Below are positions 35,267 to 44,662 of a DNA stretch of 64,000 bases, one piece after another. The position numbers were made by a program, and so were the translations under genes. Source of the stretch: Limnanthes douglasii subsp. nivea (Eukaryota > Streptophyta > Magnoliopsida > Brassicales > Limnanthaceae); contig JAUPFV010000004.1 of the NCBI GenBank assembly GCA_036936605.1, positions 139,048,973 to 139,112,972 on the forward strand, written 5' to 3'. A model generated the notes under the pieces. The model had not been told where the DNA came from. It ran no database searches and saw nothing but the letters and a program-made list of their open reading frames with translations. Each line of letters begins with the position of its first letter. Within the stretch, counting starts at the first letter, position 1.

Positions 35267-36418
35267 CACCCTTATCAGCAGTCTGCATAGTTTTGATGAG
35301 AGAAATAAAGTAAAACTAGCTCAGTGTTGCCGAAGCATTCATGATGTTGGTTGGTTGCTAAATATGCAGTGCATATTGCTTATCCACTGCATATTTGGGT
35401 TGTATCGGAGCATAATTTATTTTGTTTATCGCCCCACTTGAATGTTGTTCAACCTTTGGATATTATTATTATTTTTAAAGGCTCCGAATTATATTTGATA
35501 ATGTTTTGAGGTCTCGTTAGCTTGTGCAATACTTATTCTTGCTTCAACGTTATTTATTTATTTTTGTTTTTGATTTCTTTGCTTTTGCTTCAGCTTTCTT
35601 TATTTAGTCGAGTTTTTTATTTTCTCTTAGCATTTTTTGCATATGTATTCAATCAGCCCCCTTGCATTTATTGAACCATGATGGAAGGAATATGGAAATG
35701 AAAGAATTAATTCATAAAATTTTATTTTAAAGTTATGCATAGACCTCTACTCTTTCTTGAAGACCGAATGTAAAGGCTATGTAAAGTAAAAAAAAATTCA
35801 ACCGAAGTAATTAATTGCTTGATTGGTGAATCGTAGTTCAAATCAAAATATTTCTATGTTTAACACTGTGTGTTGCAAGCATTTTATTTTATTTCAAGTA
35901 ATTATACGCTTGGATCATGTATATTAACATGAACCCCTTTAATATTTCTCAAAATCTTATGATAATGGTTAACTATACCAATTTTATTTTGCTTATTTCA
36001 ACTAATGATAATCACGAATAATAGATACTTTTTCCAAATATGATTTTTAATTCAAAGTAATTATACGCTTGGAAGTATGGTGTTATTTATTATTTTGATA
36101 ATTGGTTGTGCAATAGGGTTTTTTAGATTTACACGTGCCAATGATGTGATAGCCATTATGCGTGAATTACATTTTGGACTTCTACCATCATTTTTTTATT
36201 CATCTATATTTGGTCCGACAAGATCCAGACCATTGATTTGAGATTATATCAATAACTGAAGTTTGATTTTCTCATTTTTTTTGTTTCTTTCATTTTGGCG
36301 GTTGATTTTTATCTAATTTTTCTCCATTTTCATTTTTATTTCCCTTTTCATCTGTTTTTATTAAACTTGTTTTTTTGTGAGAAAGTGATTACTTTGTAGA
36401 CGTTATCTGCGAATATGG
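35267..36418. other. Spacer between B2 LTR and its antisense gene
   Basis: AT-rich with no gene. Contains two copies of a short phrase TTCAAGTAATTATACGCTTGGA/TTCAAAGTAATTATACGCTTGGA-type sequence (about 35895 and 36053). By analogy with A1 it should hold the promoter of the antisense gene. Confidence 0.4.
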
Positions 36419-37229
36419 CCTCTTTTAGTTCCCACAATCTTGAATTCGGTGACCCTGTTCATTATGAACAATGATATGAATTCATCATTGGTAGGTTGAA
36501 TCCAACCCAAAAGACTAGTTTAATAATACGTTTATACTCCGTATTTTCCAATGACAGAAGTTGAGCAGAAACATAAAAATTAGGTCATTCCTTAAAATGT
36601 TAATCACTGATAACCCCTATGACCCCTAAGGTGGGAAAATCCTAGCGATGTTGAAGGATGTGAGGTTTTTTCTTCATTCATTTGTTTGATTAGGGACTTT
36701 GACTTCCACTGGATAAGGATATTGTCAAGTTTTTTTACTTAACTGTGTTTTAGCCAATTATCTCCCTAGTATTGGTTTTAACTATTATCTATTATATTTT
36801 TGTCGATACTCTGTGTGAAGTCATTTTCTTTAAACTATTTCCTAACTTTTGTTATATTTTTCGGAGAGGAAAAAAGTCCATCTTTACTTTTTTATAGAAT
36901 CATTTGATTACCTTGTTCACGAGCGTCCTAAAAGAATTTATGGCTAGGAGGATAGTTTCTTATTAGTTAGTGGAGATTGAGCTTGTAAGAGTATTTTTAC
37001 ACAAGTAATTATCAATTGTTTTTGGGGTGCTCCTCGTAAGTAATCATTATCTTGAAATTATCGTTGGAGTTTTCTTGTTGTTGTTTTCTCGGTTTGTTTA
37101 TCTTTTTTAGCTCATTTGATTAGGATTCCGGTTATCCTTAGTATGGACCAATTCGTGGATGAAAGATAATCTATATTTGTGAATAAAAATCCATATAATT
37201 TAACTATTATTGTGTTTCTATCTTGATAC
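36419..37229 (+). pseudogene. Antisense gene of B2, first part
   Basis: An ATG at 36419 starts MASFSSHNLEFGDPVHYEQ, then stops appear. Near 36690-36740 the frame reads FD.GL.LPLDKDIVKFFYLT, clearly corresponding to FNWGLRFPLDPMIVKFFEI of the antisense gene in A1 (dots are stop codons). The same domain family is therefore present. The gene is interrupted at 37229 by the A1 insertion and resumes at 47514. Confidence 0.6.
37225..37229. repeat. Target-site duplication GATAC (left) of element A1
   Basis: GATAC flanks the left LTR of A1 and is repeated at 47514-47518 after the right LTR. Five base pairs is the usual length for Ty3/gypsy integration. Confidence 0.9.
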
Positions 37230-37513
37230 TGGTGTGAATTAAAGTTGTCACGAGCGAATTCAGAACAGAGAGTTTACAGTGGAAAATTCAAGTAGTGAAA
37301 AGTACCTCTGAATATTTCATAAGTCAAAATAACCTTTTCAGCCTCCTTAAATAGGCAGGGTGAATTCGTTAGGAAAACGGTTACATATTAATATATTTAT
37401 GATTTAAACCTTATGTTTTTCCTAAAGCCTAATTTAATCCTATATTTACAGAAATTATCATTTTAGCCCTTATTAATTACACTCAAGTCCCTAAGGAATA
37501 TCTTTCCTTATCA
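37230..37513 (-). repeat. 3' LTR of A1
   Basis: Identical by eye to 47230-47513 at an offset of exactly 10,000 bp. On the minus strand it begins TGATAAGGAAAG and ends CACACCA. Confidence 0.93.
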
Positions 37514-37528
37514 GTAGTCCCCCTAGTT
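37514..37528 (-). other. Polypurine tract of A1
   Basis: On the minus strand AACTAGGGGGACTAC directly precedes the 3' LTR, the expected position for plus-strand DNA priming. Confidence 0.65.
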
Positions 37529-37863
37529 CTTATATAGATATTTATAAGAACTATTGGCTCATCGGATTCTTCCTCGGATCAACACCATTTTTATCACTTC
37601 TTTTCGAATTCTTCCTTAGGCTACAACTCCTCTTCGAATTTTCAAGCATTGTGGTATAGCTTTACTTCTTCTTCGAATATTATCACTTCAAACATAGTTT
37701 AATAACACTTCGAAAACTTGATCAAGCACTGTGCCTAACAGATTGATTAGACACCTAGTAGTAGACCTGCAACACTACACACTTCCTTTTCGTTTCATAT
37801 TCCAACCAATGAAAACAACTTACTTGTCCTACTTCTTTTCATTCTCGACGTCACTCTTTGCTC

Positions 37864-37871
37864 TATAAATA
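37864..37871 (+). promoter_or_regulatory. TATA box for the antisense gene of A1
   Basis: TATAAATA in the context GCTCTATAAATACCCAGC lies 154 bp upstream of the ATG at 38018; a transcript start near 37895-37905 would give a leader of about 115 nt. Fragment D has TATAAATA in the same setting. The promoter would drive transcription opposite to the genomic RNA of the element. Confidence 0.65.
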
Positions 37872-38017
37872 CCCAGCTACTCATTCATTCAGAACTTTTT
37901 AGAGAAATCACCCTTTGATCCATCTTCAACCTATTCTTCACCTTCAACCTGTTCGTCTTCAACCTTATTCATCTTTCCTTATCTTTCCAAGCAATCTCTC
38001 ATACCAAAACCCTTTGT

Positions 38018-40825
38018 ATGAGAAGATACCCTAGATACAATAGATTTAAACCCAGAAGACCAGTAAGATCAAAGAAAAAACTTTTTCCTGGTTCCAGTAA
38101 TCAAGTATTCGGGGCCTACGATTATCTTTGTATTTCTCGAAGATCCAAAGAATACAAAGCTGCTGGGTTGATCTATAACGGTCCTCACTCTTCCTGCACC
38201 ACTTTTAAATACGGCAACTTCAACCCAAACCTTGCCACTTCGTCTTCACCTTTAGCTTCTAACCCAGAAAATAACTCAACAACCTCTTCTTTCCAAAATC
38301 CAGCCGAATCTTCGCTACTAAGACCTCATCGAAAATCTAAAGTAGTTACTTTAGACAAGCCACCCACTCATAACAAATCACAACTCAAATCACCTGTCCT
38401 TCAAGTCGAAGCGACAAAAAACCCTCAATCCAAAACACTTCCTCCTCAATTCGAGGCTATCAGAGCTAAACGTACCAAAAAATCACCTTTCTTAATAATG
38501 GGTGAAGAAGCAAAAGCAAAAACCTCTTCTACTCCTCAACACTCTCCTCCTCCCCCACAAGAAGTGGATGATACTACACCAGAGTGTAGTCAGCCAATTC
38601 TTGTGACCCAACAAGAGACACAAATTCGAAGTCACTCCGAGGAAGGTCACAAAAAAGATGATTCAGAAGCTACTGAATCTGATGCCGAGGAGGAATCCGA
38701 GGCTGATGGTGTAGTTCCTCCAAAGACAACTCGAGGGAAAAAGGGACTCATTACACTGCCTAAGAACGTTGCCTCCTTAGTTCAGGAAAATCTCAAGCCT
38801 CTTTCTGCCTGGTACATTCTTGCCTTAAAGAATGTATCTTACAGTTACTACCTCGAATCAGAGAAGGAGCAACTCAGAAAGCTATGGGGGTTGACTGACA
38901 ATATGACTCTTCGATTACCAGTTGAAGGAGAGACACCCTTAAACTGTAAAAAAGATGAGCTAGTTGTGTACCCTGAACTCTTCAACTGGGGACTTCGGTT
39001 TCCCCTTGATCCGATGATAGTAAAGTTCTTCGAAATCCATCAACTGTGCCCAACACAGGTCACTCCGAACTTGCTCTTCACCTTATTTTCAGCAATAATG
39101 GTATCAAGGCTTGGTGGAATTCCCCTCGAAATCGAGGACTTCATCTCAGTAACCAAAGTCTCAAACGGCCCAGTTTTGCCTTTTTATTACTTAACCCTTG
39201 AAGATGACTTAAAAATTATCGACGACCTCCTCGAAGCCGATAAATTCTGGAAACAAAGGTTTGTCTTTCTGTCAGGTGCCTGGGAAAATGGCAAAGAGAT
39301 TTCCGATGCCAATCCTTCCAAACTCACCCTTACCTGGAGAGACAGTAGTAAGTGATACCTTCCCTTGTTTATTTAGTTGTTTTTGATTCAAACTACTTAG
39401 CTAACTATTTTTCTCTTTTTAGAAATTCCGAGGCGGTTTAAGGGTCGTCGAAAAGAAGCCAAACTTATCTTCCAAAAGATGGCTGAATGGGCTGAAAAAT
39501 CTTGGGGCAATGGTTTTCATTCAGCATTCGAGCCCATTAACTTCGTTAACAGCCATCTCTGGCGCATATCCTTAGGGGCAGACTTCCCTCAGGATCCGAT
39601 GACGCCACCAGATCCCCTTCTAGCAGTTGAGAGGATTCTTGCACCAGATGGGAAATGCTATCTTCCTCTTCGGAACCGGAGTGACAGCCATCTTCCTTTG
39701 AAAAAGAAAGGAAAGAAGAAACCCACCACCAGCAAAACTAAACCTCCCACTACTTCGAAGAGTGTAAGGAAGAGAAAAACGTCTGCACCTTCGCTTCCCA
39801 CCATATCCGAGGAAGACCAGCCCATCCTGAAAAAGACAAAGAAAAAACAAACTTCTCCAAAAAAGAAAGATAGTAAGCCAAACAAGCCCAATGAGAAGAA
39901 TGAGGCTGATATCTTAGAGGCTGTGCTAGCTTCCGAGGCACGAGGTAAAACTTTTGTCGAGGTGAATCCTGAAGGAGGTATAAACCTTGGAGATAAACAA
40001 ATTGATGACTATCTAAACTTCGAGGAATTCAACTCAAGTGGAGATTTTGTATTTCCTGGTTCTCAACCTGCCAACGTTGTTCCTCCAAATTCTACTGAGG
40101 CTGCTACAGCTTCAACATCTAACCCTTTTGCTCCTGTTCACCAACCATTGGTCTTTCCTCACTCAGAAAAATCCGATGAGGTAATTTCAATTCTTCAACC
40201 CTTCCCCAATCTAATTTCTGCAGTCACCAAATTATACGAAGAGGTGAGCAAATCCCAAACCCAACTGGAGCGTCTTGCCCAAGAGCTAGCTAGGAGTAGA
40301 AAAGAAACAGAGTCTGAAAAGACTTCGAAAAATGAAGCACTCCAAAAATTCGAAGCTGAGAAAGAACAGCTTCTTAAAAAACACAAGGAGGAAGTCGAAG
40401 CTCTTAAAACTACTCATCTGCAATCTCTTAAAAGTCTAAAGGCTGAACATTCTACTGCTATTTCCGATGCAACGGAGCTTATTAAGGAAACTAAAGAGAA
40501 ATTGGTGAAAAGCCAGACTGAGATTACTACACTTCGAACAGGATTCGAAGAAGAAAAGAAAGCTGCAGTTAATGAGGCAAAAAACAAAGTTAGCTCTGTG
40601 ATGCTCGAAGGCATGAAGAAAACTCAAATTGACACATCCATTCAGATCCTTCGAGAAGTTCATGCTGCTTGCCCAAGGCTAAACTTATCAAACCTTTGGA
40701 AACGAGTTCCAGAAGAGCAACGCCCAAAGGAAGCTTTCGAAGCGCCACCAAGCTCTTCCTCAGAAGAAGGAAATAACTCCGAAGAGGCGTCATCAGAAGA
40801 TGAAGAAGAAGAAAATGATGCTTAA
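38018..40825 (+). CDS. Two-exon antisense gene (Tat aORF) with plant-mobile-domain-like region
   Basis: Exon 1 is 38018-39347, exon 2 39423-40825; joining keeps the frame and gives about 910 residues. Exon 1: basic N-terminus (1-25), Ser/Pro-rich linker (60-200), acidic patch (210-232) and a domain at about 295-425 (ELFNWGLRFPLDPMIVKFFE, CPTQVTPNLLFTL, FWKQRFVFLSG) resembling the 'putative gypsy type transposon'/plant mobile domain families found in Tat extra ORFs. Exon 2: Lys-rich, NLS-like stretch (about 534-600), coiled coil (about 710-840) and an acidic tail (from about 885). No catalytic motif is seen. It lies wholly antisense to the element's genomic RNA and has its own TATA box. Composition suggests a nuclear, chromatin- or DNA-associated protein; that is inference. 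The intact frame in a young element suggests it is maintained. Confidence 0.8.
39348..39422 (+). other. Predicted 75-bp intron of the antisense gene
   Basis: Donor GTAAGT at 39348 and a pyrimidine-rich acceptor TTTTCTCTTTTTAG ending at 39422. The intron contains the TGA (39353-39355) that would otherwise end exon 1. Splicing joins phase 1 to 2 as a Lys codon and continues IPRRFKGRRKEAKLIFQ before the first Met of exon 2. An alternative donor GTAGTA three bases upstream is also in frame. Confidence 0.75.
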
Positions 40826-41004
40826 TAGACCGAATAGTTCGCTTTTGTTTTTTGTGTATGTGATTAAGTGCTTTCCTCCTTTTTTGTAAACTTCGTATTT
40901 TATCCCACGATGAAATCACTTGTTCCCCTTTTTTTTTTATATCTTGAATTTCTGACATACTTGTTTAAACTGGTTATTCTTAAACATAAACACTTAAGTT
41001 ATTA

Positions 41005-41121
41005 CACCTCGTAAAATAGATGCACTCATAAGACGTGGCACCTCGAAAAATAGATGCACTCATAAGACGTGGCACCTCGAAAAATAGATGCACTCATAAG
41101 ACGTGGCACCTCGAAAAATTT
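41005..41121. repeat. 34-bp tandem repeat in A1 (3.4 copies)
   Basis: Units of CACCTCGAAAAATAGATGCACTC...GACGTGG at 41005-41038, 41039-41072, 41073-41106 and a partial copy to 41121; units 2 and 3 are identical and unit 1 differs by one base. It lies between the convergent ends of pol and the antisense gene. Hypervariable tandem repeats in the 3' untranslated part of Tat-type elements are known as a source of satellites. Confidence 0.9.
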
Positions 41122-41353
41122 GGTTGTTTCTTCAAAGCTATCGCTTCGGAAAATTATTCTTGGTCAATTTCCAAAGATGATCAATCTTTGCCAAATTACC
41201 AAAATAATAAATCACACATCATTAACAAACAACCAATGGCCAAAAGAAATTTTATTAAAAAATTCAATATCAATCAGACACCTCGTTAAAACCTTTCTGG
41301 GCCAACAGATAAGGAAAGAGTATGCCTGTTTTACAAAAATTCGAAGTTCAATT

Positions 41354-44300
41354 TTACTCACAGTACAATTTCAAGTGCTCTATGTTCCAAGGGTGCTTGA
41401 GCATCCTCCCTTCTCGATCTGATAACCTGTAAGAACCTGGTTTGACCCTCATTGTAACTTCGTAAGGACCTTCCCAATTCGGGGCCAATTTTCCGAGGTG
41501 TTTTTCCTTGGTGTGTAGAAACACTTTTCGCAACACTAGATCGCCAATTTTGAATTCTCTTCTCTTAACTTTAGCATCGTACCTGCTTCTCATTAATGTT
41601 TGATAATGGATGACATTCAAATGTGCCTTGACCCTTTTTTCTTCCAACAAATCCAGCTCCACCCTTCTAGCCTCGTCGTTATCTGCCTCGGAATATTGTA
41701 GTAGTCTATAAGAGGGCAATGTAGATTCAGCAGGGCACACAGCGTCCATCCCATATACTAAAGAAAAAGGGGTCTCTTTTGTAGCCTCTCTAGGAGTTGT
41801 TCTATATGCCCATAATACTTCTTGGAGATAATTTGGCCATTTCCCTGCTGCTCCTGCCAAATTTTTCTTCAAGCCATCCAAAATAGATCTATTCGTAACT
41901 TCTACCTGTCCATTTGCCTGAGGATGAAAAGGAGTGGAAAAGCACTGCTGTATCCCTTTCGAAGAGCAAAATGAGTCCATTTCCTTGTTATTAAATTGAG
42001 GACCATTATCAGTTGTTATTTTCCGAGGTACTCCAAAACGGTAGCAAATGTTGCTTTGAATAAACTTGATTACATCCTTAGCTTTTGTCCCAGCTAAGGG
42101 TTCTGCTTCTGCCCACTTCGAAAAATAATCAACCGCAACAATAATCATTTGTCTTCCTCCAGAAGCCATAGGTAATGGTCCCACCAAATCAATTCCCCAC
42201 CTATCAAAAGGAATCGCCTCTGAAATTGTCATTAGGGGTACTGCTGGTTTGTGTATTAAATTTGCATACCTTTGGCAAGTGTCACAACTTCGAACTAATG
42301 ACTTGGCATCTTGCAAAATGGTAGGCCAATAATATCCTGCCAACAATACTCTACGCGTTAAAGCTCTAAACCCACAATGAGCTGACCCATCTCCATCATG
42401 CAGTTCGGACAAAACATTCTGAGACTCATCCTTGCCTAAACATCGTAGTAAAGGTTTCGAAGCAGACCTTTTGTACAGCACCCCATCCAGTACCACATAG
42501 CCAAGGGATTTGTACTTTATTTTCTTGAGCAAGTGTTTATCCATAGGTAATATTCCATTTAAAATAAAGTTTAACAAGTCAAACCTCCAATCTCCTCGAG
42601 CACACGTCGGATTATTTACCACCTCATCAACAACTTCACATTGCTCAGAATTCGATCTGATCGAAGGCGATGGTTGAGTTACAATCCATGGATATTCTTC
42701 TGAATAAGCCATCGTTGCCAAAGAATCAGCCATAGTATTGTTTCCTCTTCGAATATGCTCCACTTCGACATTTTCAAACTGCGCCATCATCCCCCGAAGT
42801 TCTTGTAGGTACAAAACCAAACGCTCCTTTTTAGCTTCTGATACCCCTTTAACATGGTTAACTACCAACTGTGAATCTGTTTCCAAGCGCACAAACATTG
42901 CTCCACAAATCTTCGCTAACCGCAACCCTGCTAGCACAGCCTCATATTCAGCTTCGTTATTTGAAGCATGAAAGCCAAATTTTATAGCTTGAAACATAAA
43001 TTCCCCTGTTGGTGCCACCAATTCCACTCCTGCACTTGACCCTTTACTACTGGATCCCCCATCAGTTCGAATTGTCCACGTTGGATTCTCATTCACCTTT
43101 TCTGCATCTTTCTCCTCGGATCTGCTCGAGTGAAACTCCACCAAAAAATCTGCTAAAGCTTGAGCTTTGATAGCTGTCCGAGGAGAAAATAGCACATCGA
43201 AATCTCCCAATTCCACAGACCACTTTGTCATCCTTCCTGAAATGTCTGGTTTTTGTAAAACATTCTTTAATGGATATGAAGTTCGAACTACAATCGTATG
43301 TGCCTGGAAGTAAGGGCGCATCTTTCTTGCTGCCACTACTATACACAGTGCCAATTTTTCGAGCTTCAAATAACGTTTCTCAGCATCAACCAAACTTTTG
43401 CTGACATAGTAAACAGGCTTCGAAATTTTTGTATCCTCGCTGATCAAAACTGCACTTACTGCATAATCCGATACTGCTATATACAAAAACAACTGTTCAC
43501 CCTTTCGAGGCTTCGATAATATTTCAGGAGAGGATAAAAGATTTTTGATCTTCAGAAAGGCTTCTTCACAATCCGAAGTCCACTCAAAATTATTAGGTCT
43601 TCGCAGCACCTGGAAAAAAGGCAAGCATTTATCTGAAAAACGAGAAATGAATCTGTTCAGGGCTGCTAACCTACCTGTTAACATTTGCACTTCTTTGATA
43701 TTCCGAGGTGAAGACATCGATATCAAAGCCTTCAACTGTTCTGGGTCCACCTCAATTCCTCTTTCACTAATCATATACCCCAAAAATTTGCCAGATCGGA
43801 CTCCAAATGTGCATTTTTCCGGATTCAACTTCAATTGAATGGCTCTAAGATTCAAAAACGTTTCTTCCAAATCATCAATATGTTCATCATCACCTTTGCT
43901 TTTAACAAGCATGTCATCGATGTATACTTCAATATTTCTCCCAATCTGTGAAGCAAACGCCTTATTCATCAGCCTCTGATATGTTGATCCAGCATTTTTC
44001 AACCCAAAAGGCATTACCTTATAGCAATGCAAACCTCTATCAGTAATAAAAGTCGTGCTTTCTTCATCATCTGGATTCATTTGAATTTGATTATACCCCG
44101 AAAATGCATCCATGAAAGTCAGAATTTTATTTCCCGAAGTGGAATCCACTAACTGATCTATCCGAGGCACCGGAAAAGGATCTTTTGGACAGGCTCTATT
44201 CAAATCTGTGAAGTCCACACACATTCGCCATTTTCCATTCTTCTTTTTTACTACCACCGGATTAGCCGTCCACCTCGGATAATTGGCCTCCCTAATGTGT

Positions 44301-44647
44301 CCCATCTTGTACAACCGATCCACTTCGGCAACTATGGCCTCAGATTTCTCCAATGAAAAGGCCCTTCTTTTTTGGATAATTGGTTTGACCTTCGGATCAA
44401 CCGCTAGGCTATGACATATAATGTTGCTAGGGACTCCTACTACATCTTCGGATTTCCAGGCAAACACATCCAAATTTTCAGACAAAAAATTCAACAACTT
44501 TTCTCGCATCGTCAAAGATAACAGAGTGCCAATTCGAAGTACCCTGCCATTATTAAAAATATATTCCTCTATTTCTTCATTGACCACTACAGAACTCGGG
44601 GTTGACCTTGGATCATCAATTCCCTCGTCTGCTTCACCACAAGACAA
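41354..44647 (-). CDS. pol: Pol of A1: RT, two RNase H domains, integrase
   Basis: About 1,097 residues from the TTG codon at 44647 (no ATG near the start, so it is probably made by bypass of the UAG at 44660). RT: KKKNGKWRMCVDFTDLN (about 134-150), FMDAFSGYNQIQM with D180, and YIDD with D244/D245. First, tether-type RNase H: about 385-500. Second, intact RNase H: TDGGSSSKGS (D529), NNEAEYEA (E567), ETDSQL (D591), ADSLA (D641). Integrase: zinc site H750, H757, C788, C791; catalytic D820 (GIDLVGPLP), D880 (TTDNGPQF), E916 (ANGQVEVTN), then a GPY-type C-terminal module (NWEGPYEV). All key residues are present, so it looks functional. The dual RNase H is a Tat-lineage hallmark. Confidence 0.93.
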   Translation of the reverse strand: MSCGEADEGIDDPRSTPSSVVVNEEIEEYIFNNGRVLRIGTLLSLTMREKLLNFLSENLDVFAWKSEDVVGVPSNIICHSLAVDPKVKPIIQKRRAFSLEKSEAIVAEVDRLYKMGHIREANYPRWTANPVVVKKKNGKWRMCVDFTDLNRACPKDPFPVPRIDQLVDSTSGNKILTFMDAFSGYNQIQMNPDDEESTTFITDRGLHCYKVMPFGLKNAGSTYQRLMNKAFASQIGRNIEVYIDDMLVKSKGDDEHIDDLEETFLNLRAIQLKLNPEKCTFGVRSGKFLGYMISERGIEVDPEQLKALISMSSPRNIKEVQMLTGRLAALNRFISRFSDKCLPFFQVLRRPNNFEWTSDCEEAFLKIKNLLSSPEILSKPRKGEQLFLYIAVSDYAVSAVLISEDTKISKPVYYVSKSLVDAEKRYLKLEKLALCIVVAARKMRPYFQAHTIVVRTSYPLKNVLQKPDISGRMTKWSVELGDFDVLFSPRTAIKAQALADFLVEFHSSRSEEKDAEKVNENPTWTIRTDGGSSSKGSSAGVELVAPTGEFMFQAIKFGFHASNNEAEYEAVLAGLRLAKICGAMFVRLETDSQLVVNHVKGVSEAKKERLVLYLQELRGMMAQFENVEVEHIRRGNNTMADSLATMAYSEEYPWIVTQPSPSIRSNSEQCEVVDEVVNNPTCARGDWRFDLLNFILNGILPMDKHLLKKIKYKSLGYVVLDGVLYKRSASKPLLRCLGKDESQNVLSELHDGDGSAHCGFRALTRRVLLAGYYWPTILQDAKSLVRSCDTCQRYANLIHKPAVPLMTISEAIPFDRWGIDLVGPLPMASGGRQMIIVAVDYFSKWAEAEPLAGTKAKDVIKFIQSNICYRFGVPRKITTDNGPQFNNKEMDSFCSSKGIQQCFSTPFHPQANGQVEVTNRSILDGLKKNLAGAAGKWPNYLQEVLWAYRTTPREATKETPFSLVYGMDAVCPAESTLPSYRLLQYSEADNDEARRVELDLLEEKRVKAHLNVIHYQTLMRSRYDAKVKRREFKIGDLVLRKVFLHTKEKHLGKLAPNWEGPYEVTMRVKPGSYRLSDREGRMLKHPWNIEHLKLYCE

Positions 44648-44659
44648 CCCCCCAAACTG

Positions 44660-44662
44660 CTA
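44660..44662 (-). promoter_or_regulatory. In-frame UAG between gag-protease and pol
   Basis: The reading frame runs ...DDLMES-UAG-CAG-UUU-GGG-GGG-UUG... and stays open into pol, with the UAG as the only interruption. UAG followed by CAR and pyrimidines resembles the readthrough context CAR-YYA known from tobamoviruses and the SIRE1 retrotransposon, except for the last base. In A2 the same place has UAA CAA UAA. Readthrough, or removal by splicing, is inferred. Confidence 0.6.

Noticed and set aside
39620..40663. Several minus-strand frames of 60-120 aa, Ser/Phe/Leu-rich
   Set aside because: They are shadows of the Lys/Glu-rich second exon of the antisense gene.
41005..41121. CRISPR-like 34-bp repeats
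   Set aside because: The units are directly adjacent with no unique spacers, lie inside a plant retrotransposon, and no cas genes exist. It is a tandem repeat.
41035..41422. Two plus-strand frames over the tandem repeat (84 and 117 aa)
   Set aside because: Their repeated peptide (MAPRKIDALIRRGTSKN) only reflects the 34-bp repeat, and the rest is antisense to the pol end.
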